Source: Comamonas serinivorans | Lineage (GTDB): Bacteria > Pseudomonadota > Gammaproteobacteria > Burkholderiales > Burkholderiaceae_C | Length of the DNA stretch: 64,000 nt | Direction of reading: 5' to 3' | NCBI RefSeq assembly: GCF_002158865.1 | Contig: NZ_CP021455.1 | Location: forward strand, 3,782,001-3,846,000 | Shown: positions 17,333 through 26,223 of the stretch, in pieces | Layout of the letters: each line of letters begins with the position of its first letter | Numbering within the stretch: position 1 is the stretch's first letter | Program-made: the position numbers and the translations under genes | The notes under the pieces: model-generated | What the model saw: the letters and a program-made list of their open reading frames with translations, nothing else | Database searches by the model: none | Told to the model about the DNA's origin: nothing

Positions 17333-19732
17333 ATGGCCACCACTCCTTCCTCATCGCCCGAGCGCAAAGCGCCGAACACGCGCCAGCGCCCGCCTCGCGG
17401 TGTGCTGGGTTGGCTGTGGCGCATCGTGGCCTGGTGCATGGGTCTGGCGACTGCAGGCGCAGTTGCCTTGGCGTTGGCCGTGTTGACTGCATTGGCCGTG
17501 GCGTACCCCAACCTGCCCGACATTTCGGATTTGGCCGACTACCGCCCCAAGTTGCCCATGCGGGTCTACACCGCCGATGGGCTGCTGATCGGCGAATTCG
17601 GCAAGGAACGCCGCACCTTTGTGCCTGTCGCCGAGATTCCACAGGTCATGAAGGACGCGGTGCTGGCCATCGAAGACGCGCGCTTCTACCAGCACAGTGG
17701 CGTGGACTACATCGGCCTGGCCCGCGCCGCCCTGGCCAACCTCAAGAGCGCCAAGAGCCAGGGCGCCTCGACCATCACCATGCAGGTCGCGCGCAACGTC
17801 TACCTGTCGTCCGAGAAGACGTTCACGCGCAAGGTCTACGAAATCCTGCTGACGACGAAGCTGGAACACACGCTGACCAAGGACCAGATCCTCGAGATCT
17901 ACATGAACCAGATCTTTCTGGGCAACCGTGCGTATGGCTTCTATGCCGCTGCAGAAACCTATTTCGGCAAGCAGCTCAAGGACGTGACGCTGGCCGAAGC
18001 CGCCATGCTGGCGGGCCTGCCCCGGGCGCCGTCGACCAACAACCCGGTGGCCAACTTCAAGAAGGCCCAGGAGCGCCAGCTCTACGTGCTGCAGCGCATG
18101 CACGAAAACGGCTTCATCACGGCCGAGCAAGAGCAGCAGGCGCGGGCCGAGCCCCTCAAGCTGCGCAGCGGCGCCGAAAGCTACGGCGTGCACGCCGAGT
18201 ACGTGGCCGAAATGGCCCGCCAGCTGATCTACAGCCAATACGGCGAGGAGACCTACACCCGCGGTCTGCAGGTCTACACCACCATCGAGAGCGCCGACCA
18301 GCAGGTGGCCTATGAGGCCCTGCGCAAAGGCATCATGGGCTTTGAACGCCGCCAGATGTACCGCGGGCCGGAGCGTTTCCTGGACCTGCCCAGCGATGCG
18401 GCCCAACTCGATGACGCCATCGAGGAAGCCCTGGGCGACCTGCCCGACATCGGCGACCTCTACCCCGCCGTCGTGCTCGACGCCTCGCGCACCAAGGTCA
18501 CGGTTCAGCGCGCCAACGGCGAGCGCGTGAGCATCGCGGGCCAGGGCCTGGACGTGGCCCGAACCGGCCTCAACCCAGCTGCCGCACCGGCGATCAAGCT
18601 GCGCCGCGGCGCCGTGGTGCGCATCTCCAAAACCACCCGCAAGGGCGAAACCTGGGAGCTGAACCAGCTGCCCGAGGTTGAAGCCGCCTTCGTGGCCCTG
18701 GACCCACGCAACGGCGCCGTGAAGGCCCTGGTCGGCGGGTTCGACTACGGCAAGAACAAGTTCAACCACGTCACCCAGGCCTGGCGCCAGCCGGGTTCCA
18801 GCTTCAAGCCCTTCATCTACTCGGCTGCCCTGGAAAAAGGCTTTTCGCCCAGCACCACGATTTACGACGGCCCCCTGTTCTTCGACAGCCGCCGCACCGG
18901 CGGCAAGCCGTGGGAGCCCAAAAACGCCGACAACCGCTACGACGGCCCCATGACCATGCGCCGCGGGCTGGCGCGCTCCAAGAACATGATCTCCATCCGC
19001 ATCCTTGATGAGATCACGCCGCAGTTCGGCCAGGAATGGGCCAGCCGCTTCGGCTTCGATGCCGACAAGCACCCGGCCTACCTGCCCATGGCCCTGGGGT
19101 CAGGCGCCGCCACGCCGATGCAGATGGCCACGGCCTACAGCGTGTTCGCCAACGGCGGTTACCTGATGAACCCCTTCCTCATCACGCGGGTGACCGACCA
19201 CCGCGGCAAGGTGCTGGTCGAGACCACCCCGGCCGAGCCCAGCGAGGCCAACCGCGTGATCGACGCCCGCAACGCCTTCATCACCACCAGCCTGCTCGGC
19301 GAAGTGGCCCGCACGGGCACCGCCGCCAAGGCGCAGGCGCAGCTCAAGCGGCCCGACATCTACGGCAAGACCGGCACCACGAACGATGCGCTGGATGCCT
19401 GGTTCGTGGGCTACCAGCCCACCTTGGCCGCCGCGGTGTGGATGGGCTATGACAGCCCGCGCTCGCTGGGCGTGCGCGAGTTCGGCGGCGGCCTGAGCCT
19501 GCCGATCTGGATCGACTTCATGCAGGTCGCGCTCAAGGGCGCGCCCGTGGTGAAGGAAGAGCCGCCCGAGGGCGTGGTCAACGTCGGGGGCGACTGGATG
19601 TACGCCGAATACGCGGATGGCAGTGGCGTGCGCTCCCTGGGCATTCCCTCGGCCCCCGTGTCCGAAGAGGGCAGCACCAGCCACGGCGACACGACCGACC
19701 GACAGCGCATCCTCGACATGTTCCGCGAGTGA
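17333..19732 (+). CDS. mrcA: Penicillin-binding protein 1A (bifunctional peptidoglycan synthase)
   Basis: A 799-residue class A PBP. A TM anchor (about 28-58) is followed by the glycosyltransferase domain with catalytic Glu in IEDARFYQHSG (114-115), GASTITMQVARN and the IYMNQIFLG motif, then an OB-like insert of PBP1A type. The transpeptidase has SSFK (Ser489) and KTGTT (679-683). It polymerises lipid II and cross-links glycan strands in the periplasm. The position divergent from pilM is conserved in gammaproteobacteria and betaproteobacteria. Confidence 0.95.
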   Translation: MATTPSSSPERKAPNTRQRPPRGVLGWLWRIVAWCMGLATAGAVALALAVLTALAVAYPNLPDISDLADYRPKLPMRVYTADGLLIGEFGKERRTFVPVAEIPQVMKDAVLAIEDARFYQHSGVDYIGLARAALANLKSAKSQGASTITMQVARNVYLSSEKTFTRKVYEILLTTKLEHTLTKDQILEIYMNQIFLGNRAYGFYAAAETYFGKQLKDVTLAEAAMLAGLPRAPSTNNPVANFKKAQERQLYVLQRMHENGFITAEQEQQARAEPLKLRSGAESYGVHAEYVAEMARQLIYSQYGEETYTRGLQVYTTIESADQQVAYEALRKGIMGFERRQMYRGPERFLDLPSDAAQLDDAIEEALGDLPDIGDLYPAVVLDASRTKVTVQRANGERVSIAGQGLDVARTGLNPAAAPAIKLRRGAVVRISKTTRKGETWELNQLPEVEAAFVALDPRNGAVKALVGGFDYGKNKFNHVTQAWRQPGSSFKPFIYSAALEKGFSPSTTIYDGPLFFDSRRTGGKPWEPKNADNRYDGPMTMRRGLARSKNMISIRILDEITPQFGQEWASRFGFDADKHPAYLPMALGSGAATPMQMATAYSVFANGGYLMNPFLITRVTDHRGKVLVETTPAEPSEANRVIDARNAFITTSLLGEVARTGTAAKAQAQLKRPDIYGKTGTTNDALDAWFVGYQPTLAAAVWMGYDSPRSLGVREFGGGLSLPIWIDFMQVALKGAPVVKEEPPEGVVNVGGDWMYAEYADGSGVRSLGIPSAPVSEEGSTSHGDTTDRQRILDMFRE

Positions 19733-19737
19733 ATCAC

Positions 19738-19789
19738 GGAGTATTCATCCATTGCCGTTGAACATGAAACGGCGATGACCTGATACTCC
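19738..19789. repeat. 52-bp dyad element, copy 5
   Basis: GGAGTAT/ATACTCC and CCGTT/AACGG, both arm pairs perfect. It begins 6 bp after the mrcA stop and is a near-consensus copy. Confidence 0.9.
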
Positions 19790-19856
19790 TCATTCATCAT
19801 TCAAAAGAACCTCATCCACCGTCCGCTGCGGCACAGGACTGTGGCGACCGCTGCCC

Positions 19857-19862
19857 TACAAT
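19857..19862 (+). promoter_or_regulatory. Possible -10 box ahead of the FMN riboswitch
   Basis: TACAAT about 38 bp before the riboswitch core. The -35 region (around 19834-19839) is not close to consensus, so this is tentative. Confidence 0.35.
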
Positions 19863-19899
19863 GGCGCTCGTCGGTGGCACACCTTGTGCCGCTGGCAAG

Positions 19900-20077
<178 letters not shown>

Positions 20078-20177
20078 TGGCCTGCTGCCGGATCGTGTGT
20101 TGCCTTGACCGCAACAGACGCCGGCCGTGCGCGCGCATGCCCTGATTCACGATTCCCATCTTTTCCAGGATGTCTTC

Positions 20178-20741
20178 ATGAGTCAGACCCCTACCCTTTC
20201 CATCTCCGTCCCCTCCGCCAAGCGCACCACCGACGTGGTGACCCCGGCCGAAGCCCCCGTGGTGCTGCCTGCCGGTCAACGCCTGGCCTTCGTGGCCGCA
20301 CGCTGGCACGCCGACATCGTGCAGCAGGCCTGCACGGGCTTCGTCAACGAACTGAACACACTGGGCGTGGGCCCCGAGCTCGTCGACGTGTTCGAGGTGC
20401 CCGGCGCCTTCGAAATCCCGCTCTTCGCCAAGCGCCTGGCCATGACCGGCCGCTACGCCGGGGTGGCCGGCGGCGCGCTGGTGGTCGATGGCGGCATCTA
20501 CCGCCACGACTTCGTCTCGGCCGCCGTGGTGAACGGCCTGATGACGGTGCAGCTGGAAACCGGCGTGCCCATGTTCTCCGTCGTCCTCACCCCGCACCAC
20601 TTCCACGACCACGCCGAGCACCAGCAGTTCTTCCGCCAGCACTTCCAGCTCAAGGGCCAGGAAGCCGCCCGGGCCTGCATCCACGCCATCTCGGGCTTGC
20701 GCGCCATCGCGGCCGGCTCGGGCCGCTCGGTCGTGGCATGA
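20178..20741 (+). CDS. ribH: 6,7-dimethyl-8-ribityllumazine synthase, RibH2-like
   Basis: Condenses 5-amino-6-ribitylaminouracil with 3,4-dihydroxy-2-butanone 4-phosphate to make the direct riboflavin precursor. From ATG 20178 (AGGA upstream) it has 187 residues. ARWHADIV, FEVPGAFEIP, GGIYRHDFV and the C-terminal LTPHHFHDHAEHQQFF match the RibH2 (decameric, Brucella-like) branch rather than classic RibH. It has an N-terminal extension of about 35 residues. It stands alone behind an FMN riboswitch, away from other rib genes, as expected for a second, FMN-controlled paralogue. Confidence 0.9.
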   Translation: MSQTPTLSISVPSAKRTTDVVTPAEAPVVLPAGQRLAFVAARWHADIVQQACTGFVNELNTLGVGPELVDVFEVPGAFEIPLFAKRLAMTGRYAGVAGGALVVDGGIYRHDFVSAAVVNGLMTVQLETGVPMFSVVLTPHHFHDHAEHQQFFRQHFQLKGQEAARACIHAISGLRAIAAGSGRSVVA

Positions 20742-21407
20742 GGCGCATCGGGCGTCGGGCCGCGTGCGGCTCACCGCGATGAGCCGCCGCCGGCTTGACG
20801 CGGTTCGGCCTGGTCACCCGATCGGTGGCCGGGCCGGGCACGAGCGCTGCGGCCTGCCGCGGCCACCGCAGCGCCTCCTGTGCGTCGCCCGTGCGCGGGG
20901 AGCGCCATCTCGGTGCCAGCCCCACATCGCGCCATGCCCAGCCACCTCGGCCTTCATCGCCTCGCCGCCGCACCGGTTGCATGATCTGCGGCCCTCCCCG
21001 GTCCGGTCAGCGCCAAGCGTGCCCACCTGTAAGGCGCGTTCAGCCCGCTCCGTCAGTCAAACCGCACACAGCACCTGACAGGCCCCGTGGCGCCGTCGCT
21101 GGTGCACCATCAGGCCCGCCTGCAGTGGGTCTTTAGCACACAATCGAGTAGATTTCAGGCCACATTTGCTTACCAGGGGCTTTCGGGCTCAGACCATACT
21201 TGCTTCCAAATTCCGAGCTGCTGCACCAGCATCCATCTGGGGCAGCAGTCTTTTCGTCACGTTGACGAATGGGCTGCAGCGCATGAACGCTGCCTTGCGC
21301 AAGGATTTGCGTCAGCCCCTCGTCCACCGCATGGTTTCGCCATGCCGACGGTCTGTCCAGCCGATGGCGGCATGCCGCAGCCGCTGCGCACAGACATTGG
21401 AGTGCAC
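20742..21407. other. Long intergenic region before the acyltransferase gene
   Basis: No gene is supported here. The first half (to about 21090) is GC-rich with no recognisable motif. From about 21120 to 21260 the base composition drops, which suggests a promoter and 5' leader for the downstream gene; a stem of GCTGC/GCAGC type occurs around 21218-21248. No 52-bp element was found. Confidence 0.3.
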
Positions 21408-22469
21408 GTGCCCACCGTTCCCCTCAAGCTTCCGTACAACCCTGCGCTCGATGGCCTGCGCGCCGTGGCCATCGTGCTCGTCATGCTCTCCCACGCCCAC
21501 GTGCCCCTGTTCGGCGGCGCATTTTTTGGGGTGGACCTGTTTTTCGTCCTCAGCGGCTACCTCATCACCTCGCTGCTGCTGATCGAAGTCGGCAACACCG
21601 AGCGCATCGACTTCTGGCGCTTCTACCGCCGTCGTTTCTTCCGCCTCATGCCGGCCTTGCTGGCCTTCCTGGCGGTCTATTGCCTGGTGGCCCCGCTGCT
21701 GTGGCCCGACGAACCGGACTGGTACATGGACGCCCTGGTGTCCGCGCTGTACCTGGCCGACTACGGCATCGCATTCTTTGACCTGCCCAACAGCCTGCTG
21801 CACATGTGGTCGCTGTCGGTCGAAGAGCACTTCTACCTGGTGTGGCCGCTGGTGCTGCTGGTGCTGGTCAGGCGCACTCCGCGCGGCCAGATCTGGTGCC
21901 GCATCTTCGGGCTGTTCCTGCTCGCCTGGGCCTGGCGCGTCTACTGGGTGGCCCAGGACCAGGCGTTCTACGAGATCTTCTTCCGCTTCGACACGCGCGC
22001 CACCGGCCTGCTGGCCGGCAGCCTGCTCGCCGCGCTGGTGATCGAGCGCCCCGCCTGGTTCGAGCGCGCCCGTCAGAACGTGCACCACGGGCTGTGGCTG
22101 GTGCTGCTGGTGCCGGTGCTCATGGCCCTCGACTGGGACAACATGCAGGTCATGACCTGGGCCATGACCGTGGTCGAGCTGGCCGCCGTGATCGTGCTGG
22201 TCGCCGTGCTGCCACGCCAGGGCCTGGTCTACGACATGCTGAACCAGCCGCTGCTGATCAAGCTGGGCCAGTTGTCGTACGGCGTCTACCTGTGGCACTA
22301 CCCGGTGTACCGCGCGCTGCGGGCCCACATGGACTGGCCCGCCGTCGTGCTGCTGGGCTCGGCCATCTCCATCGGGCTGGCCGCGCTCTCGTTCAACACC
22401 GTGGAGCGCTGGGCGCGCACCCAGCGCGACCGCGCGCCGCAGCGGGGCCTGCAACACACCTCGGCCTGA
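21408..22469 (+). CDS. Acyltransferase 3 family membrane protein (OafA/YrhL type)
   Basis: About 353 residues with around ten TM segments, the acyltransferase-3 fold that O-acetylates surface glycans or other periplasmic targets. The N-terminal YNPALDGLRAVAIVLVMLSH carries the conserved DGLR and the catalytic-type His; FFGVDLFFVLSGYL and the SLLHMWSLSVEEHFYLVWP motif are also diagnostic. I chose GTG 21408 because GGAG lies five bases upstream and the protein then begins just before DGLR; ATGs at 21342 and 21372 lack a ribosome binding site. No SGNH domain. The acceptor is unknown. Confidence 0.88.
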   Translation: MPTVPLKLPYNPALDGLRAVAIVLVMLSHAHVPLFGGAFFGVDLFFVLSGYLITSLLLIEVGNTERIDFWRFYRRRFFRLMPALLAFLAVYCLVAPLLWPDEPDWYMDALVSALYLADYGIAFFDLPNSLLHMWSLSVEEHFYLVWPLVLLVLVRRTPRGQIWCRIFGLFLLAWAWRVYWVAQDQAFYEIFFRFDTRATGLLAGSLLAALVIERPAWFERARQNVHHGLWLVLLVPVLMALDWDNMQVMTWAMTVVELAAVIVLVAVLPRQGLVYDMLNQPLLIKLGQLSYGVYLWHYPVYRALRAHMDWPAVVLLGSAISIGLAALSFNTVERWARTQRDRAPQRGLQHTSA

Positions 22470-22568
22470 GTGCCTCGCCGGAGCATCTCGGCGTCAGCGG
22501 GATGCCTCGGCCAGACCGCAACGGCCTGCAGGCCCACCCGGTCACCGACAGGCGGTCACCTCTATCAA

Positions 22569-22620
22569 GCAGTATGGCCAGATACCCGTTCATCATTCAA
22601 CGGATTCCTGGCCATACTCT
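22569..22620. repeat. 52-bp dyad element, copy 6
   Basis: GCAGTAT/ATACTCT and CCGTT/AACGG. In this copy complementarity continues beyond GTAT into GGCCAG/CTGGCC, and also outside the 52 bp (CAA/TTG), making it the longest outer stem. It lies between convergent genes. Confidence 0.88.
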
Positions 22621-22662
22621 GCTTGACGCGACGCATCCACCTGCCGCGCCCGGTGCCAACCC

Positions 22663-23496
22663 TCAGCGCACGCGCTCGGTCTCCACGATGAGGTCCAGCA
22701 CGTCGACGTGGCTCGGCGCATCGGCCGCCGGCCGCGCCACCGGATACCGCTTCAGGCGCAGCACCTGGCGCAAGCCCCGCTCGTGTCGGTACCCCTCGAT
22801 CTGGCCGCTGTAGACCTGCCAATCGCCCACCACCTGCTTGCGGCCGGCCTCGTCATAGCGCAGCGGCCGCACGCGCAGGCAGCGCGCGTCGCGCATCAGC
22901 GGGTGGTTGCAGCTGACCTGCTCAGGCGCCACCTCGAGGAACACGCGTTCGCCGGGCCCGCCATGGCGCGCCTCGTCGGTGAGCGTGCCGGCCAGCTGCC
23001 AGCGGCTGCCGTCCGAAAAGCGCAGCTCCAGTTGCGGCTGCGGCGAACGCTCGCCCGTTACCTGATAGCCCGTCACCTTGGGCAGCTGCTCGGCCACGCC
23101 CCGCTCCAGCTGCATGCGCGCGCGGTCGGCGCAGGCCATCAACGTGGCCGACACCTGCGTGGCGCGCAGCTGGTGGCCGTTGACCCAGTACCCACCCTGC
23201 AGGGTGTTGCACAACTGGCTCACCACGAGGCGGCCCTGGTGCGGCCGCGCCTCGGGGACGAAGCGCAGCTCGGGTCGGCGTGCCGACGGGCCGGGCAGCC
23301 GCAGCGCACCGGCGCGGTCGGCGCCCGGCGTCACGCGCTGCAACTGCCACACGTTGCGCGTCAGGGTCTGCAGGGCCTGCTCGCCTGCCTGCGGCTGGCT
23401 GACCTGGGGCGTGACCGCCCACACCGCCTGCGCCAGGCCCAGGCCGGTCGCCGCCAGCATCGTTTTCATCCAGGTGCTTCGTGTCATGTGCAGCAT
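22663..23496 (-). CDS. Exported META / DUF4377 domain protein
   Basis: A 277-residue secreted protein. ATG 23496 has AAGGAG five bases upstream, followed by a signal peptide ending AVWAVT. Residues about 35-170 form a META (HslJ-like) domain with NVWQLQRV, VVSQLCNTLQGGY and TLMACADRA. The C-terminal 100 residues form DUF4377: FLEVAPEQVSCNHP, DARCLRVRPL, WQVYSGQIEGYRHERG. META domains occur in heat-shock or surface proteins; no activity can be assigned. The frame extends about 90 codons upstream, but without supporting features. Confidence 0.8.
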   Translation of the reverse strand: MLHMTRSTWMKTMLAATGLGLAQAVWAVTPQVSQPQAGEQALQTLTRNVWQLQRVTPGADRAGALRLPGPSARRPELRFVPEARPHQGRLVVSQLCNTLQGGYWVNGHQLRATQVSATLMACADRARMQLERGVAEQLPKVTGYQVTGERSPQPQLELRFSDGSRWQLAGTLTDEARHGGPGERVFLEVAPEQVSCNHPLMRDARCLRVRPLRYDEAGRKQVVGDWQVYSGQIEGYRHERGLRQVLRLKRYPVARPAADAPSHVDVLDLIVETERVR

Positions 23497-23781
23497 GTGT
23501 GCTCCTTGTTGATCAGCGGTCTTGAACGGATGACCCGGCCCAATGGGGTTAAACCCGAGCCACGTTTGTGCCAGGTGCCAAGCCTTCAGCTTGTTCCCGC
23601 GCCGCGGCGGGATCTTGGCCACCGCAGTCGAGCGCCCACATCTTCCACCCAGGTGCCTGCGGCCACGGCATGCAATCGGTGCGCCATCCGCTGTGCGCCA
23701 CGGCTGCTGCCAACAGCGCGCTGCCCAATTCACGACGCGAGGCCGGCGGTCATGCCGACGCACCAGCCGCCCGGCAGCCGC

Positions 23782-24132
23782 TCAGGCACCCTCTGCCCCG
23801 TCCGACTGGGGCGGCGCGCTGGCTGTGCAACTGGCCTGCACCCAGTCCCCGTAATCGGCGCTGGCGGCCATGGGCCACATCACCAGCTCGGGCACGTCAT
23901 ACGGGTGGTGCGCGCGCACAAAGGCCTGCAGCGCCGGCCAGCACGCGGCCGTGGTCTTGAGGGTCAGCCCCCACTCCTGCGCCTGCTCGACCTCGCCTTG
24001 CCAGCGGTACACGCTGTGCAGGGCCTGCACCTGCGCACACGCCGCCAAGCCCGCCTGCACCAGGGCCAGCGCCAGCTCGCGCGCCGCAGCCTCGCTCGGC
24101 AGGCTGGTCTGAACGATGCACAGCGGCGTCAT
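23782..24132 (-). CDS. cutA: Divalent-cation tolerance protein CutA
   Basis: A 116-residue small trimeric ferredoxin-like protein of the CutA1 family. LAACAQVQALHSVYRWQGE and LTLKTTAACWPAL with HHPYDVPELV are the family signature. ATG 24132 has GGGAG seven bases upstream and is preferred to the longer frame. Its link to copper tolerance is known in E. coli, but the molecular role is unsettled. It lies downstream of ppnP on the same strand with a 52-bp element between. Confidence 0.9.
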   Translation of the reverse strand: MTPLCIVQTSLPSEAAARELALALVQAGLAACAQVQALHSVYRWQGEVEQAQEWGLTLKTTAACWPALQAFVRAHHPYDVPELVMWPMAASADYGDWVQASCTASAPPQSDGAEGA

Positions 24133-24176
24133 GGGCAAGCTCCCGGCTGCAGGGGTGAAAGCATCCATTCATTCAG

Positions 24177-24228
24177 GCAGTATGCAGCCACTGCCGTTGT
24201 CAATGGAACGGCAATGACGCAATACCCC
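24177..24228. repeat. 52-bp dyad element, copy 7
   Basis: GCAGTAT/ATACCCC outer arms, CCGTT/AACGG inner arms; the inner stem extends to CTGCCGTT. It begins 44 bp before the cutA start and ends 3 bp from the ppnP stop. Confidence 0.88.
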
Positions 24229-24231
24229 CTG

Positions 24232-24549
24232 TCAGGCGTAATGGCAGATGTAGTGATAGGCCTCGCTCACGCGGATGTCGAAGGACGAGTTGGCCGGAAT
24301 CTCGAAGCGCTCGCCGGCTTGGGACCTCAGCCACTGGTCGCTGCCCTTGAGGCGGTATTCGCAGGCACCGCCCACGCATTCCATGATTTCGGCGGCGCCC
24401 GTGTTGAAGGTCAGCTCGGCCGGCAGCACCACGCCGACGCTTTTTTGCGTGCCGTCGGCCAGGCGAAAGCTGTGCGACACACATTTGCCGTCAAAGTACA
24501 CATTGGCTTGGGTGGTCAGCGCCACGTTGTCGAATTGGGTGGTGGTCAT
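24232..24549 (-). CDS. ppnP: Pyrimidine/purine nucleoside phosphorylase (PpnP, DUF1255)
   Basis: A 105-residue cupin-fold enzyme that phosphorolyses a broad range of nucleosides to base and ribose 1-phosphate. VYFDGKCVSHSF, TFNTGAAEIMECVGG and FEIPANSSFDIRV are the family motifs, and length fits E. coli PpnP (94) with a short N-terminal extension. Single-domain cytosolic protein. Confidence 0.9.
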   Translation of the reverse strand: MTTTQFDNVALTTQANVYFDGKCVSHSFRLADGTQKSVGVVLPAELTFNTGAAEIMECVGGACEYRLKGSDQWLRSQAGERFEIPANSSFDIRVSEAYHYICHYA

Positions 24550-24863
24550 GCGAAAAGTCTCAGCGGGTCAAACACGGCGCGCATCGTACCAAGCGCCATC
24601 ACAGCGCGGCGCGGGGCTGCCGGGCCGCGTCGCCCGTCTGCTCGATTGGTCGCGCACACGACCAGCGCAGCGGCCGTGTTCGGGTGTTCCGATCCTGCCC
24701 CAACTGCTACACAAACAGAAGCGAGCGCGTCATCCTCGGCAGTCCTGCGACGGACTTCGGGCCACCCGCCGGCCCCCGGTGGTCACCCGGGTTTTCCATG
24801 GATTCCCCCGAGGTGAATCGCGACCAATGTGACAGATAATCTTCGCCTCACCGCGAGGACTCC
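24550..24863. other. Divergent intergenic region, ppnP / HTH gene
   Basis: This 314-bp stretch separates two divergent genes. I see no repeat element and no clear transposon terminal repeat at the HTH gene side. GATAAT at 24835-24840 could be a -10 box for the HTH gene but lacks a matching -35. Confidence 0.3.
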
Positions 24864-25325
24864 ATGAAGCACCTGCTCGAGGCCGACCCAGCCGTCATCA
24901 CGCGCTTGAGCGAGCGCCTGAAGCAAACGCGCGACCTGCACGAGTTCCAGCGCATCCAGTGCGTGCTGATGCGGCTCACCCTGGGGTGCTCGGCCGCCGA
25001 GATCGCCCTGCTGCTGGGCTGGGCTCCCACCACGGTGCACACCATCCATTCACGCTGGGCGCGCGATGGCGACGACGTGTTCAACCTGCGCCCCAAGGGG
25101 GGCCGCCGCAACCAGAACATGTCGGCCGATGACGAAGCCCAGCTCGTCGCCCCCTTTCTGCAGCAAGGCCGCGCCACCGGCGCGGTGCCCATGGACGCGC
25201 TGCAGCGCGCTTACGAAGCCCGCGTGGGCCGCCCCGTGGCCCTGAGCACGATTTACCGCCTGCTGCACCGCCATGGCTGGCGCAAGCCCGCGACCCGCCG
25301 CCCGCCCGAAGACCGGGTCAGTTGA
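24864..25325 (+). CDS. Helix-turn-helix protein resembling the DNA-binding half of IS630 transposases
   Basis: A 153-residue basic protein. Residues about 25-70 form a first HTH (SAAEIALLLGWAPTTVHTIH) and 110-145 a winged HTH (ALSTIYRLLHRHGWRKP), the order found in the N-terminal half of IS630/Tc1-type transposases. The DDE catalytic domain is absent: the frame stops right after the RRPPE segment where the catalytic part would start. No terminal repeats are visible. It may be a domesticated regulator or a transposase remnant; the intact frame of normal composition favours a retained function. Confidence 0.65.
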   Translation: MKHLLEADPAVITRLSERLKQTRDLHEFQRIQCVLMRLTLGCSAAEIALLLGWAPTTVHTIHSRWARDGDDVFNLRPKGGRRNQNMSADDEAQLVAPFLQQGRATGAVPMDALQRAYEARVGRPVALSTIYRLLHRHGWRKPATRRPPEDRVS

Positions 25326-25459
25326 CCGGGCCTCTCCAAAACCCCGCATCGCACCACGGCCACGCGGTCATGACGTGTGAGCCGATGACCGGCCTTCACC
25401 GACGTCCACGCCCGCACGAGCCCCAAGCGCTGCCGCGTTCGTCCCGTCACCGGGTCGCC

Positions 25460-26116
25460 TCACGCCTCGCCCACCTCACGCCTGGCGAGCCGCTGCAGCC
25501 AGGGGTGCCCGGGTGCGGTGCGGCTCAAGGCGGCGCTGAGCCAGGCGCGTTCTGCCTCGCTCAAGCGCGGCAAGGCTCGCTCGAAATCGGCCTCGTCCTT
25601 GTCGCGCGTGGCCTTGGCCTTGAAGAGCAGCACCGCTGCAGGACACAGGTGGGGCACGCGGACGCCAGGTTCCTCGTTCGCAGACGTCGGCTCGAGGCCA
25701 CGCACCATGTCCACCCGCGCGCCGGTGAGGTCAGCCTGACGCTTGAACACCCAGGTGTCCGGCGTGCCGGGCTCCACCATCAGGTCCACGCACCAGCGCC
25801 GCGTCGCCGGGTCCAGGCCCCAGAACTGGGCTGCCTCGGGCAGGGCCGCGCCCGCGGGGCACGGGGTCAGCACCCCTTGGCGGGCGGCGAAAAAGCGCAG
25901 GTCGGACAGGCGCGCCATGAACACCGGCAGGTGCTCGCGCAGCACGGCGAACCCCAGGTCGCCGTGGGGCCGCGTCTGGCGGCCATGCCACAGGTCCAGG
26001 GCCCAGCCGCCCACCACGCACCAGGGCTCGCTCAGGCCCTGCAGCCGTTGCGCCAGCTGCTGGGGCGACCAGGGCATCCAGGCCTCGTGATCGGGGACAT
26101 CGTCTTCAGGGTGCAT
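25460..26116 (-). CDS. Nucleotidyltransferase-fold protein related to aminoglycoside adenylyltransferases, active-site residue altered
   Basis: A 218-residue protein. VVGGWALDLWHGRQTRPHGD (about 34-53) is the nucleotidyltransferase signature shared with ANT(2'')-like and LinB-like enzymes. Members normally continue D-L-E or D-L-D, giving two metal-binding carboxylates; here it reads D53-L-G55, so the second is missing. The change needs only GAG to GGG. The C-terminal half matches the family (VPHLCPAAVLLFKAKATRDKDEAD). Activity is therefore doubtful. No resistance phenotype should be inferred. Confidence 0.7.
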   Translation of the reverse strand: MHPEDDVPDHEAWMPWSPQQLAQRLQGLSEPWCVVGGWALDLWHGRQTRPHGDLGFAVLREHLPVFMARLSDLRFFAARQGVLTPCPAGAALPEAAQFWGLDPATRRWCVDLMVEPGTPDTWVFKRQADLTGARVDMVRGLEPTSANEEPGVRVPHLCPAAVLLFKAKATRDKDEADFERALPRLSEAERAWLSAALSRTAPGHPWLQRLARREVGEA

Positions 26117-26167
26117 GTGCGGGAAAGTCGGCCTGCGGGGCGATTCGGTTCAGCGCGCATCGGCGCG

Positions 26168-26190
26168 GTCGAGTCGAGTCGAGTCGAGTC
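26168..26190. repeat. Pentanucleotide tandem repeat, GTCGA x4.6
   Basis: Four full GTCGA units plus GTC, in the gap between the enoyl-CoA hydratase stop (26224, minus strand) and the nucleotidyltransferase start (26116). It lies about 50 bp upstream of the latter start. Length change by slippage could alter promoter spacing. Confidence 0.8.
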
Positions 26191-26223
26191 AGGATGAGCG
26201 CATCGACCGCGCCGCTTCGCCAG

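Noticed and set aside
21087..21407. Longer acyltransferase reading frame from 21087
   Set aside because: The first ~107 codons have no membrane character or similarity; GTG 21408 has a good ribosome binding site and gives the normal family length.
25460..26116. Calling an aminoglycoside resistance gene
   Set aside because: Only the fold signature matches; an active-site carboxylate is missing and no resistance context is present.
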